From NCBI GenBank assembly GCA_947685225.1, contig CANTUV010000035.1:38564001-38628000 (forward strand): a stretch of 64,000 bases of DNA, in the 5' to 3' direction. The notes below the pieces were generated by a model. The model was given only the letters and a program-made list of their open reading frames with translations. It had not been told where the DNA came from and made no database searches. This document shows, piece after piece, positions 48,064-60,939 of this stretch. Source of the stretch: Garcia nutans. Taxonomy: Eukaryota; Streptophyta; Magnoliopsida; Malpighiales; Euphorbiaceae. Both the position numbers and the translations under genes were made by a program. The number at the start of each line of letters is the position of its first letter. The stretch's first letter is position 1.

Positions 48064-50027
48064 TGTAACGCCCTTATTCCATATATACATATAATACATA
48101 CACCCAGTATATGTAAAATACATATATACAGTATAAGAATGTCACAATTCAGTTTTAATAAAAGTTCTCAAATTCCCAAACATTAAAATGTATTTTTAAT
48201 AAGTAAATAAAATATTCTTTATTAGTTCTAGGCACACAAAATAAGTATTTTATAGAAAAATATCTAGAAAAAATTTGTCAAAGTTTTATCTGTAATTTGA
48301 ATATTCCAAAAATTTTAACATTTTTCAACCTATAGAAAAACACACTCCCAATAATAGTAAATCCATCAATTCTCCAATTATTCACAAAAACACTCAAATG
48401 TATACATATACATACATACATATATATATATATAAACATTTATGCAATATCATATCACAAAATTATGTCCAAAACTCTTTATAGTTTACAACACTCCCAA
48501 ATATGTAAACATATTATATACAATTATGTCATTTTTTTTTAAAAATAAAATGTATACATGACAACAGCTGGCTCTGATTCTGTGGCAGCAAAACTCACTT
48601 CAAACACTATCAACCTTAAACCTAGATCTAACCAGGTCTAGATAAACTCTTCGGATATACCGGCTACCCTGTCACCTGTACGATGAGTTTCAATCGCGCT
48701 AAGCTAAAAGCCTAGTAGTACATACTTTGATAATAATGAAACATTAAAAGAAAGACAATGCATTATGTTGTATCATGACATTTCACAATATAATATACAA
48801 TTCCACTTTACTTCACATTTATCATTCTTTTTAAATATCACATCGACACATACACAAGCATTGTGCCCAACTAACCTAGTAAATTATTCAAATCTCAGAG
48901 TTACTTTTTTGGTTTATTTTGATACCAGTGTCTAGCCCGAAGGCAAGTAACGCCCAACGTCTAGCCCCAAAGATAAATAATGAGAATAATCTCATAGGCA
49001 TGCCATCATACAGAACTCTAGAAATTGAATAATATACTAAGCAACATACAAATAGTACATATTTTTCATAATTAATTTTCCTTATCTCATTGCCTCTTTT
49101 CTCAATTTTCCCATTCACCACAATGCCAAATCACTTCAATTCTTTATACTTCAATTCTTTATATCTCATCACTTTATCACAATGTATGCCATTTAGCATT
49201 ATAATCATATTACCCAAAACATTTTGGGTTATTTTCACATAATTCACATAAACCATATTTCATTCATTTTAGCCATTAATAATGGCTTTTCACAATGTAC
49301 ATAATGCATACTCATCAATTCACATGTCATATCACAATGTATATAAATGTTTAAATAGTCAAGTAGCTTAACATATTTTCTATCCAAAATGTGTTAAGCC
49401 ACATTAAATGCAAATACCTTTAAATTATCAAAAATATGTACGTACCTTAATTTAATACTCAAACCCAAGCTAAAGTCACTCTTTATCCTTCACTTCCAAA
49501 TGCCCTTCAATATTAGGGTTGGGCAAAATGCTTCCACTTAATGCCAATTAGAGAAGAAATCACCAAAACTCCACTTAATTCCTTGAAATCCCTTCAATTC
49601 TTGGTGCTTGGAAGAAGAAGAAACCTTGTTTGTTCTCTAATGGAGGTTCGGTCACCCTTTGAAGAAGAAGAAGATGTGAATTTTTTTTATATTTTCTTTT
49701 TCTTTTTCCTTTAATTTAAGACCACACATATATAATATTTTAATATTTTTATTAGTTATTTATTTATTTTAAAAATGATAATTTTTTTCTTCCATTCATA
49801 AATAATTTATTTTTAAATTATTTAATTAATATTAATTTTACAAAGCATATTTATAATTTTATCATTTGACCATTGACTTTATTCTTTAAATGTTGACTTT
49901 TGTATATGTTATATATATTTTATATATATTTCATATATACACTTTACTTTCTCACTTATAATCCTTCAATTTTTTATTTTTTATTTAATTTATTTAATTT
50001 AATTTTTATAAATTCATGGATGTTACA
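48064..50027 (-). repeat. Tekay 5' LTR, 1964 bp
   Basis: TGTAACGCCC to GGATGTTACA. Contains TCGCGCTAAGCTAAAAGCC near 48696 and, on the element strand, a TATATATGTG promoter-like site near 49730. Confidence 0.88.
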
Positions 50028-50171
50028 CTTCATGAATGTTCTTCTATCTTCTTGGTAGAAATCTGAATCTAATTAAGACAACTTCAAGATTTTTCTTATG
50101 CCTTTGTAAAAGCACAATACCCTTTTTTTTTTGTTCCCCTTTTAATTTTTGTTTAGGCATTTCATCAATAC
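50028..50171 (-). other. Short piece of the split Tat-like element between two insertions
   Basis: 144 bp that begin with the CTTCA duplication and end AATAC. It rejoins logically with sequence left of 33279 and right of 53320. Confidence 0.6.
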
Positions 50172-52039
50172 TGTAACACCCCGATACCCCATATAAATAC
50201 TGTACATATACCAGGTACACATACAATATGTATATAGAGTATAAGAATGTCACTTTTCATCACCATTATAACTCTTTACTTTAATTTTTAAAACCATAAT
50301 ACATTTAAAACATATGAAAGTATTTACAAAATGGTTATTCTTATCATGGTAATACATAAATATAAGTTACATTGTTTCTTCCAAAGATTCATTTATACAA
50401 ATGAATACATTCTTATGAAAATACAGTATAATTACATGCATGCACCACCATCTAGTTGGTCTCGAACTACACTTGTCCTCGTTGTGACATAATAGCTTAT
50501 CTCCAGCTTCATCACCTATATACCTGAGCGATTAAGATAACCGCGCTAAGCTCGAAAGCTTAATAGTACAAGTAACCATTAAAATATACAATATAAAGGA
50601 AACATACCTCATATGCTTAGTCTCATGTTTTAACATTTTCTTACTCTGTTTTCCCCTTTTTCAATGCATTCTTCATATAATCCTATTAACCTTATAGAGG
50701 ATATACATATACACATATAACATAACCATCAAACATAATTCAATAAATTGATAGAACCTTCATATTATGATACTTACCAATTTCACCTCATACATATCAT
50801 ATATATCATTTTATACTTTATAATCGCATATTGCATATAACTTCACAAACCATATCTCCTTTCAATAATTCATGTATGTTATATAATCATATCACTAACC
50901 ACAATTCATCATTCACAACTCACATTTCCAACAAAGGCAACATAAATCCCATTACTCATTTATTTCAACTTGTATATACATCACATTAACAACAAAGACA
51001 AACTCGGGCCCAAAAGACACTAATATGTCATTCAAAGTTCAGAGTTAATGCTTTGGTTTTGTTATCACATTTATCAATATCATATACCCAACTAGGCTTC
51101 AAGGATTAAGTTCAACCAAGCTTCAAGGGGAGCAAAGCATGCTAAGCTTCTACCCAACTTGGCTTCAAGAACTAACCCAACCTAGCTTCAAGGGTGGTAA
51201 CATCTCAATTAGGCTTCAAGGATTCAATCCAACCTAACTTCAAGAGATTGTTACACTTATTAGGCATGCCACCAACAACAAAACTCTGAAAATGAATAAC
51301 ACATTAGTCACACAATTCATTTATTATTTCATTATCAATTTCATTCTCATTCTCATCATCATTTACATCATCATAGCCAACCACAATGGCATCATTTAGG
51401 CAAAACATGCCTCATTTATCTCATTCTCAATATCATAGCCAACCACAATGGCTTTATACATCATCACCTCTCAATTTACATTTCATATTCCATCACAATA
51501 TCACATTTCATAGTTCACCACAATATCACATTATCACATTTCATAATTCATCACAATATCACATTATCACATTTCATAGTTCATCACAATATCACATTAT
51601 CACATTTCATAGTTCATCTTTGATATTTATATACATAATCATTCATTACTCAAGTATGCACAATCAATTGCATTACCATATAAATTGGAATACACATCAT
51701 ACAAATCATATCCTCACATCTTTCACATTTCATAACATATATATATTGAATGCCTTCACATCTTATATGTATTAATGTATTATCATATCTCTTATCTTTT
51801 CATTGCGTATACAATATTAATATTTATTTTAACAATATACTTATATGCAATCCAATAGGGTTTTGTACTTACCTCTAAAGAACTCACTCCCATATAACTT
51901 CTCTTCCATAGATCTTTCAATACTTGGATTAGGGCAATTCCATCTCTTAAAACCTAATCCAAAAGTAATCATACACACTCACTTAGAAATACACATGAGG
52001 TAATACAAATAAGAATCAATTAGGGCAAACTCAACACAT

Positions 52040-52400
52040 GACACGCTCATCAACACGGGCGTGTTCCTGATCGTGCCCTAACTCCACAACACAGAAACAT
52101 TGACACGCTCATAACCACGGGCGTGTCACTGGGCGTGTAATACATTCTGTATCTCAAAAACATCAACACGTCCAATCAACAAGAGCGTGCTCATGGCCGT
52201 GTCAATTCTCCAAACTCACAGTAGCTATGACACGCTCAATAACACGGGCGTGTTACTGGTCGTGTCAATTCTACTGCCACACAGAACTTATGACACGCTC
52301 AATAACATGGGCGTGTCACTGCTCGTGCTACCAACTCCAGAAAACAGAACCAACGACACGCCTAACAAACTGGCCGTGTCTCTGGGCGTGTCCGACTAAA
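52040..52400. repeat. Six-copy ~63-bp minisatellite in the solo LTR
   Basis: Units start GACACGCTCA or similar at 52040, 52102, 52164, 52229, 52292 and 52355. Each contains an ACACGGGCGTGT-like palindromic core. Position 52123-52138 reads GTGTCACTGGGCGTGT. Confidence 0.9.
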
Positions 52401-52961
52401 AACCCAGATTCCGGTCAACACACAACAACATCCAACAATACCCATCTTTTTATCATTACTCACTTCAAACAATCTTCATCAAACACACCCAAGAACCATA
52501 ACAAACTTACCAAAACATCAACAACACTCAAAACACACACCAATCATCATTATAAACTTCATTCATATACCAATTTATCAAATCCCCAAATTTCATTAAA
52601 CTCAACCCTTATTCAACAATTCATCATCATCTTCACAAATAATCATATTATCATCATCCAATTACCAAATCAACACATATATATACTTAAATCTTTCAAT
52701 ATCATCATCATCACACATCAACCATACCAAACCCAACTCAAACAATGAAAATCAATTTAAAGAAATAAATACTTACTTGAATCCTTTATCAAATCTTCAT
52801 CTCTATCATCAAATCTCTTGAATTCCTTAAGAAATTTGGTAAGAAAATCACATCTTTCTCTCTTTCTCTCTCTCTCTCTCTCTCGGCCAAGAAGAACGAA
52901 GAAGACGAAGAAGGAGTAGAAGGAAGAAGAAGTTTCTACTTCTTTCCTTTGTCCTTATCCA

Positions 52962-52969
<8 letters not shown>

Positions 52970-53014
<45 letters not shown>

Positions 53015-53052
53015 TAACAATAACAATAACAATAGTAATAATAATAATAATA
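52970..53052. repeat. Microsatellite (AAT)n / (AATAAC)n
   Basis: An AAT run merges into AACAAT repeats and back to AAT. It occupies the same relative place in this LTR as the TTC/TTA run in the 25635-28476 LTR. Confidence 0.92.
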
Positions 53053-53320
53053 CTTTAAATCTCCACCACATATTCTTTCTTTGATTTTCTTCTTCTCTTT
53101 TCTTTTTGTCTTTATTATTATTATTATTATTTAGTTATACAAATATATATACAACTCACTTATCCTTCACCATTATATATATCCCATGTATATGTGATGT
53201 ATATGTATATGTCTTACATATATTATCCTTATATTTCACATATACACATATACATTAAATCCAAATACAACAACAATAACTCCAAAACTCTTAGGGTCTA
53301 TTCCGGGATATTACAAATAC

Positions 53321-54459
53321 TCCCTTTTCCCCTTTTATAATATCAAGTCTAAGACTTTCAAGATGGTTGACTTGGAGCTATACTGGATATCATGAACGAG
53401 ATGGTCTTTTTTATTTTGGCTGAATTTTTGGTTGGGGTGTACCAATTCAAGTCAAATATCTTCTTGTAGGCTGCGTGAAAGTCTTCTATTGTTTCAGGTA
53501 GAAAGAACCCCATTGGCTTTTTGAACTGCTCTTTCAAACTTTTGTTATTTTATTTTTGTTTTTCTCTTTTCCACTTTCTTTCTTCTTTTTTTTCCTTTCT
53601 CTTTTCTCTTTTTTTTGCTTTTTTTTTAATCTCTAAGAGAGTCTTCTTGTTCGTACTATCCTATGTTTCTAACTATGGAGCAGCACGAGTCTACTTCAAT
53701 GAGGATGAATCCTTCGTAATCTTGATGCCTTTTCTTCATAGTCTTGATTGAGCATCCCTTTCTTCGATCTGCTTGCCTTCTCAGTAACTCAATGATCATT
53801 AGACTTGCCATAAATGTCATAACAGCTCAAGGTAGGTTATCAAGGTTTATAAGCCAATGAAAAGAAAGTTAAAATCTCATGAAGGCTTAAAGGGACAAAC
53901 TAGAGTTTGTTATTAATAGGGTGGATACTAGTTGTTGGCTCATCAAACAATGCCTAGATCATTCCTCTCTTAAATAAGAAAAGTTCAATTTCACCTCGAA
54001 AGTTTGTCAAAGCATGTTCTAAGATTGACTAAAATTTAGACACAAATAATTATGCAGGAGCCCTCTTCAAGCACGCATATACATCTCAATGCTATAGAAT
54101 AATTCACTCACCTAGTAAAGTCATTCAAATCATGATGCATAGATATACTAATTTATGAACATCAACCTAGATTCATTATCGATTGAACACTACAATGTCA
54201 AAAACCAACAAAATTATCAATTCAATGAAAGTAATTTATTCAAACAATTTTAATTTGAAAAACATAATTGCTCCAATAAAATACCAAAGAGAGCAAAATA
54301 AAATGAACAACATTTAAGCTAAGGGAGATTTATTAAGTTGGAGTCTACTTGGACATGATAGGGCGACTATTATGTACTTTAGGGTTCAGACCAAACCCGC
54401 TCTTCTTCCTTAGATTCCAATTCAGTCACAACACAAATGGTCAATACTTCCTCACCCAT
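53321..54459 (-). other. Decayed internal sequence of the Tat-like element
   Basis: T-rich and CT-rich tracts (53530-53640) and scattered short ORFs. No domain is recognised. On the element strand it lies downstream of the gag fragment, where protease and RT would be expected. Confidence 0.4.
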
Positions 54460-55440
54460 AACTTATTCAATCTTGCCAGGCAGAACCTCCACTTTTGTAG
54501 TTTCTTTATCTATATCGTGAAAAGATGACAAGACAAACTTTTCATACAATTTTCCCCCTATCATGAAGGTTTCTGGTGGTGGCACTCTTTCAAATTTAGA
54601 CAAATGATTGCTCTTGGTGTTGGGCTTATCAGGCTCAGGTAACTTTTCACTGTCAATCGAAACTTGGATCTCGTGCCTTAAAAGAGCACATTTATTTATC
54701 TCATGCCCTTGCATTTGATGGAATTAATAGAAGGCATTAGCATCAAAGTTTGAGGAGCCAATGGCTGTAATAACCCCTTTTTCTGTAATTTGTTGAATTC
54801 CCAACTCTGAAAATTATCTTCTATTTGGTTGACTAGTTGTTGCATTGACATCCAATAATTTCTATGTACCCTGACTGCCAGATTGATAATTCCCTTTCTC
54901 ATTCATTCTTCCAAAAAAATGGTTCTTATATCTTTTCCATTCTTCTATTTGCAAGCCAGCTTGGAGAAGATATTTGAAGTCTTTAATAAGAGTATGGGAC
55001 ATTCATTCATAAAGATTAGTAGGACACCTCTCACTATCATCCTAATATGATCTGACTCATCTGGCCTCTTCTTAAGCAGTGCAGCCTTATTCCTCCATCT
55101 CTTCACACAATCAATAAAATTTTTATTCTGCTTTTGCCTTAACGATTATACCTCCATCAAAGCCACTTCCAATTCAGCATTGTACCCATACTGCTGGATG
55201 AAAGCCTTGTACAATAAATCTCAGTCTTTTGAGTATTTTCCTTTAAGGTATTGAACCAGTTTTGTACAATAGGGTCTAATGAGAGCATAAAGTACCTTAG
55301 AGTTTGAGCTTTAGTAGTTTTAGCATACTGTATGGAAATGATATACTACTTGACATGCAATGGAGATTTGTCAGTTCCATTAAACTTAGGAAAAGAAGGC
55401 ATCTTGAACTTGTAATGAACCTCTTCATCTTGCTCAAATA
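54460..55440 (-). pseudogene. gag: Tat/Ogre-type gag remnant
   Basis: On the - strand, across several stops and frame changes, are segments typical of this gag family. FKMPSFPKFNGTDKSPLHVK near 55400 corresponds to the start of the capsid domain, FMLSLDPIVQNWFNTL near 55290 to its core, and FNKLQKKGLLQPL (54790-54830) with INKCALLRHEIQ (54665-54710) to the region with the decayed zinc-finger-like end. An 83-residue and a 68-residue open stretch (54463-54714, 54696-54902) are all that remain uninterrupted. The product is certainly non-functional. Confidence 0.65.
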
Positions 55441-57075
55441 ACTTATCGACCTCAGACACTTCTTCAGTTTTTAGCTTCTTTTCAAACTTCTTCTCCAAAT
55501 CACCAATCATTTTTTCCACATTAGTAGTTTCAGTCTTCTCTATAGGCTTATTTTCTTTCCTCTTTTCTTAAGAATATGGGAAATATGCACCCCAATCATC
55601 ACCATCCATTACTTCCTTATCTTTATCAGAGTCCACTTCATCTACCTTAGCCTTTCCCTTATCATTTTGCTTCTTGTTACTAGCAGATGCTTCAGCATTG
55701 TTATCCTCCAATAGTGAAATTAATTGACTTCACACGGTCTCATCCATAGTCCCCTGCAATCTTGGATGCAAAGGCCTCGTTCACCATCTTGGATGCAAAG
55801 GCCTCATTAACCATGTTCTAAACTTGTTTATGGTCCATTGGTCTTGATTCAAAGTTGATTGAATTCTCATTGAACTCTGAATCACTGACACAGGTCGGAT
55901 TGTTGTACACCTTTGAGCTATTATACTCCAGGTCTGTGAGTTAAAAAGGATCAATACAAATGTAATGCAATGCATGTATGCATGTATGCATGAGTAGACA
56001 AACAAGTAAATGGAGTCAGGATGTTCCTTCCAACCTTATATCTTCCACATATGAGTGTCGAGTCTCTTTTTCTAGGTGTTATGGTCAGCAAAAATATTAA
56101 CAGGGGATACCTTTATTTTTTAGAGGCTCTCAGACAAAGTGACCAATAGTTGTGTTTTCAAAATAAAAGTCCATTTATGATAATTCCCATTAATTAAGCC
56201 TTAATCTTTTGGGTCCACCTAAAAGTTCATTAGCATTTTCTATTATATTGTGGATTAAAACTAAATTATCAGGTTTATTATAAATAGACTTCTTGTTTGT
56301 AAAAAGTAACTAATGATCCATGCTATAAACAAGCCCATAAGTCTTAGTACAAATAAGGCCTATAATTAATTTTAATATTCTATAATTGACCAAGTTAATT
56401 GAAAGCCCATTTCAAGAAAGGTTTGGTCCATTTGAAAATATTTCGAAGCCCATTGTAAAAAGTTTGTTTGAAAAGTTATTTTTAGGCTTCATACTTAGGT
56501 CACAAGAAAAAAAAAACTATTGACTCAACTTTCTTGAAAAGGTTTCAAACCTATTTTTGAAAATGCTTTGGACTTTTGTGCTTAAAAGAATTTTTGGACC
56601 ATAAAGTATTTTTGGGCTTACACCATAATTAGGTCATATTAAAAAAGACAAACTAAATGGGCCATAACTCAAACTAAGACATGTCAATCATAGGCAAACA
56701 ACAAGCAATTGGGATAAACCTAAGAAAATTTACTAGGCCAACTACATTTAGTAAGCATGCCTAATTCGCCATGATCTTGGCTTATGGTGAATTGGCTTGG
56801 CTAATTCATCATGTTTTGGTTTTAAGGTTAAACCTGGCTTGGTTCGGGCTTTTAAAGTTATATCGTACTTGGTTTGGACTTTTAAAATTGGACCTTCCTT
56901 GATTTGGGCTTCTAAAATTAGACTTGACTTAATTCAAGCTTTTAAAATTGGATCAAATCTAGTTTGAGCTTTTAAAATTGGATCAGGCTAGGTTTAAAAT
57001 TTTAAAATTGGAACAAACTTCTAAAATTGAACCACACTTGTTTAGGGCCAAAACTAAGGGTCTATACTATTATAA
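55441..57075 (-). mobile_element. 5' side of the split Tat-like element (leader and LTR fragment)
   Basis: A possible degenerate primer site, TTGGTCACTTTGTCTGAGA on the - strand, lies at ~56140. 56750-57070 shares a block with 31100-31400 (TTTTGGTTTTAAGGTTAAA ... GGTTCGGGCTTTTAAAGTT, then repeated TTTAAAATTGGA units). No ORF of note. Confidence 0.4.
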
Positions 57076-58227
57076 CATATTTTAAATTGGATATTAGATT
57101 GTTATAGGATTATTTAGTGTACTGAGTAGTGTCTTCTGATAGTTCTCTGACATAATTATCATGGAGTGTTACACACACTCAAACTTAGTCTTTATTTCTC
57201 ACATCGGACTATACAAGTGTTTTTCCTAAGGCTAATACTTAAACCTAACCAAGAATTTCTCAACAGATCACTCTCCAACCAGCTATTTGAAGCTAACTCT
57301 AAATTATACAGTTGTTGCTTTCTAAGGATAACATCGATCTTTTGAGTATTCAAAGCTTAACTTACATAAAGTAATAATAACAGTTTAAGGCTCACAAGAT
57401 CAAATTGCAAGAATTTTGATACTTAAAGAAGTTGTTCCTACTTATTAAATGTTGTTAGAGGTTGCATTCGTAGCCTCCATAGTGAATTTTCCAAATGTTA
57501 AAGTACATGGAAAATATCATTTCTCCAACTGCTAGAAAATCAATATTAATGTTGTACCAGATAAGAGTCATGATCGTAAAGCCTTGGATGCAATTGCAAT
57601 CTCCTTCTTGTGATTAAGGCTATTGAATAGCTTTTGTGAGTTATAGATGTGCCTAACAGCTAGCAAAATATGGTATTCTTCTAGTGGTTGCTTAAATATG
57701 ACATATGAACTTCACAGCTGCGACATCTCCATCATAGTTGTAAATGGTTGTTTGCGATGAGAATTATGATCGTGCTTCACACTATAATAATTACTATAAC
57801 AAATTGGCCAGTGGCTCAAATTTGTTCATGGGCATGATATCCTAGTTTCAGTCACAATTTTCTTATCACATAATATGGTGCCCGCAATGTCTAACTATGA
57901 ACCTTACTGTTTATCAACAGTTCTCAGGCCAAATTGCTTTATGGTCACCACTTCCTGATTACAGTTGCAATGTGGTAGTGCACTAGCTAACTCAATGTGG
58001 TTCTTAATTCCCTTAAAATGCAATTATTTCCAAGTGCTTAGGCTATCATATAGGGACTTAATTGAAATATTAACAACCTTTAATTTGGTTGTTGGAATCA
58101 AAATTGAGATTGACTTTCACTTAGGTCAACATTGTCTCCTTTTATTTTGGCAACTACATTTAATTTGAAGCAAAAATAATAACAAGTTTTAAAGTTATTA
58201 TCATCTCTATATCAATTAGATATTGAT
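57076..58227 (-). mobile_element. Relic of a Copia LTR of the same type as the young element
   Basis: ACAAGTGTTTTTCCTAAGGCTAATACTT (57210-57240) and AACCAAGAATTTCTCAACAG match the Copia LTR text. The rest has motifs like ATGGTTGT and GTGGTTGC where the young LTR has CGGTCGC, as expected if CpGs decayed. Alignment is needed to confirm. Confidence 0.4.
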
Positions 58228-58535
58228 TAAATTTAAAGAAAATTTTGATTTGTAATTAAACTCTCCATATTATGGTGTAAAATTTGCAAAAAATTCCACA
58301 AAATGTTAATATTCAAATTTATCATTTATTTTCTCCTCCCCTTTAACAAGATAAAAAATGAAGGGTTGAGTAGCTAAGTAAACAATTAAGATCAAGCAAT
58401 TAAGATAATAAGGAGAGTTGTGTCCCAAGTGAAATTAACAAAAATTATACTTCATTAATAAAATTAACTAAAAATCGAAATGTGTGATCAATACAAAGGT
58501 TTAAGTGTTAAAGAACCGAAATGAGAAATACCTTG
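58228..58535. repeat. Direct repeat copy 1 (~300 bp)
   Basis: Similar (~85% by eye) to 61331-61635. It contains a purine run on the - strand (complement of CTCCTCCCCTTT) that could be a Copia polypurine tract, followed by AAGATCAAGCAATTAAGATA in both copies. Confidence 0.75.
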
Positions 58536-58639
58536 AAAGCGATCCTGAGAGCGATTATACCTTTTAAGCACCTTGTCTATATAGCTCTTTTACGATAATC
58601 CAAGAATACCCTAAAAGCGATCCTGGTGTATTTGGCTTC

Positions 58640-58950
58640 CTAAAACAAAAGAAGCCTAGCCAAGATCTTTCATCTAAAAATTCTTTGATAGAAATTTCTT
58701 GGTTTCATGCAATATTTCTTTATCATTGGTAGTAAGGAGTATGTCGTCAACATACAAAACTAGGAATATATACCTACTTCCATTGAACTTGTAATACACA
58801 CAATCTTCAACAATATTTGACTCAAAACCAATTGAGATAACTACTTGATGAAACTTGTGGTACCATTGACGGAAAGCTTACTTGAGCCCATAGATGGATT
58901 TTCTTAATTTGCAAATCATTTTCTTTGGGCCTCCGGATATATAGTTTTCT
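58640..58950 (-). pseudogene. Copia RT fragment
   Basis: On the - strand the sequence encodes KSIYGLKQAF, then VLYVDDILL, the RT catalytic block with both Asp present, then further RT residues. It covers ~100 codons and is cut at 58957 by the next element. The YGLKQ and YVDD motifs show Copia origin; it is a different lineage from the young element, whose site reads IYVDDIIFG. Confidence 0.8.
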
Positions 58951-58957
58951 AGTTATA

Positions 58958-59310
58958 TGTAACACCCTTATACCCTATATACATATAAAACTTATACACT
59001 GTATATGTAAAATATATCTATAGAATACAAGAATGCTACAATAATTCTCTGTAGAAGTTTCTATTTAATAATAAGAATATAACTATTAAAAATATAACTT
59101 TATTTAAATATAAACTAATTGAAAAAAATGCACTAGAATTTCATCTATAATTTGATAAATCCCAAAATCAACAAAACACAACTTGCAAGGAAATAACACT
59201 TCCAAAATTCTCAATTCAATTCAAACCCACATCTTCATTAATTTACATCCAAAATTTTCAAAATTCAAAACATTGATTATCAAATATATATATATATATA
59301 TATATATAAT
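58958..59310 (-). mobile_element. Truncated Tekay-like LTR end
   Basis: Begins TGTAACACCCTTATACCCTA and follows the other LTRs through GTATATGTAAAATATATC and AAGAATG, then fades at an (AT)n run at 59285-59308. No opposite end was found. Confidence 0.6.
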
Positions 59311-60930
59311 ACCTCAACTTTGTTTAATATATATAAGGCCTAATTTTTAAATTTTTATTTATAATTTTTTGTACTTTTTTAAATTTTTTGTATATAATTT
59401 TTAAATTTTTTGTACAAATGAAAATTTAAATTTATATATTTTTTATATATTTATATATTTGTTAATAATTATATGTATTTTGTATATTTATATATTTTTT
59501 AAATATTTATATATATTTTGTATATATATATTTTGTATATTTATATTTTACTGTAATTTTGTAGATTTGAACTTTTTTTTGTTTATAGAAATACTGCTAA
59601 AATAATTTTTAATATAATAAAATATAAATTTATAATAAAATTTAAAATTATTAAATAATAATTTTAAAATTGCAGCCTTAGAAATTTGGGTCAATGCCCA
59701 TTTAGGACATAATATTAACCTAAGGAGATATATATAATGAAAATTGTGCCCATTAGTAATTAAAATCAATTTTATATTTATAAATTTAAAATAATAATTA
59801 AATTAATATATAATATAAATTAATTCGATAATATAATTTGCGCCAAAGCTCAAGAAATATGAATGAGGTAAAAATTTGAATATTTAGTAATAGTTAAAAT
59901 AATAAAATTTTAGATGTTTAGAGTAGAAATCATAATTTTTTAAATTAGGTAAAAAAATTGAACTTGTTTGTCAATTGCAGTTGCTATGAAATTTCATGCT
60001 CTGCATGATGATGTATGATATGATGTGGAGTTGCTAGACAATTGATACACACTCAATATGAAATACATTCATTTTTTCTGAAAAGGTGATTGAAATTGTT
60101 GATGTTACATACTCAATATGAAAGACATTCATTTGCCTGAAGAGGTGAATAAAATTATTGATGTTAAGCACTTCAGTATTGTTCAACAATCGGAGGATTT
60201 CAAGAGAAGGTTTAGGCCAAAAAAATATTGCAACATAAGATAATGAGTGTCATCAAATTATTCAAAGTCTTACAATTTATGCATCCTACATATTCAAGAA
60301 TGGTGAAATTAAGTTTTATGATGTATGGTTGTTGAAGTTTTAAATAAGAATTATATATTTAATATGGGCAAAGGAGAATATTGTTGTTATTTTGTGCTCA
60401 AATAACATAATGGTCCAATGAAGGGAGGAAAAACTATTGCAAATATTGGTGATATTTGCATTACTCCATAGAGTGATCTAGTTGATTCATCATTGACCCC
60501 TTTTTTGGGGCCTTTCAGAGAGAGAATTAAGACTAATTTTTCTACTGATATATATATATGGATTCTAAGTTATTTTTTACTTTACTGAGGAGACGAAGAG
60601 GAATAAGTTTGCAATTTGGACAATGGATGGGAGGCTTCATAGTAAATGTAAGAAGACCCAATAAGTTATAGCATATAATAAAAGTTTTAGAAGTTATTTA
60701 TATTTATAGAACAATATATTTTTAATATTTGTTAGTATAAATTTTAAATATTTTTTATTTTGTTTTAGTTTATATTATTAATATAATTTTCATTTGTATT
60801 TTATTTATTAATAAATTATATTTTCAATATATTAATTAATATTATATTAATTATAATTTTTAAATGAATAATATATTAATGTATAATATATATTATTTAT
60901 TTAAAAAAATTAAATTTTAATTTACTGACA
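59311..60930. other. AT-rich sequence without a recognised gene
   Basis: Mostly TTTTTAAATTTT-like text. At 60000-60620 the composition is more gene-like, and ATACTCAATATGAAA.ACATTCATTT occurs twice (~60050 and ~60110), but stops are frequent in all frames. It could be the interior of the CACTA-like element that ends at 61322. Confidence 0.35.
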
Positions 60931-60939
60931 AATACAAAA

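Larger units (their letters stand above)
33279..50027 (-). mobile_element. Ty3 element with Tekay/Del-like LTRs, degenerate, carrying nested insertions
   Basis: Bounded by related LTRs and a perfect 5-bp duplication. On the - strand: 5' LTR 48064-50027, PBS complement at 48044-48056 (TGGTATCAAAGTC, initiator-Met type), internal region to 42257, polypurine tract (AAGGGGGAGAGAAT) at 42257-42270, and 3' LTR 42256-33279 interrupted by an Athila-like element. LTR-LTR difference over the first ~230 bp is roughly 8% by eye. No gag or pol ORF survives. The name rests on LTR termini (TGTAACACCC ... GTTACA), PBS and layout, not on a chromodomain, which I could not find. Confidence 0.75.
50172..53315 (-). 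mobile_element. Solo LTR, Tekay-like, 3144 bp, target duplication AATAC
   Basis: Begins TGTAACACCCC and ends CCGGGATATTACA, with perfect AATAC duplications at 50167-50171 and 53316-53320. It has a CGCGCTAAGCTCGAAAGC block near 50544, a minisatellite (52040-52400) and a microsatellite near its promoter. There are no internal domains. A 173-residue open stretch at 52227-52748 is low-complexity and not a gene. Confidence 0.88.

Noticed and set aside
52040..52400. Regularly spaced repeats resembling a CRISPR array
   Set aside because: The spacers are themselves similar, the locus is inside a plant LTR with target duplications, and no cas genes are near. It is a minisatellite.
52227..52748. 173-codon ORF on the + strand
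   Set aside because: Antisense to the solo LTR, made of minisatellite and Asn/His/Thr-rich low-complexity text. No domain.
54460..55440. A host gene on the - strand
   Set aside because: Frames are broken, and the recognisable segments are those of a retrotransposon gag.
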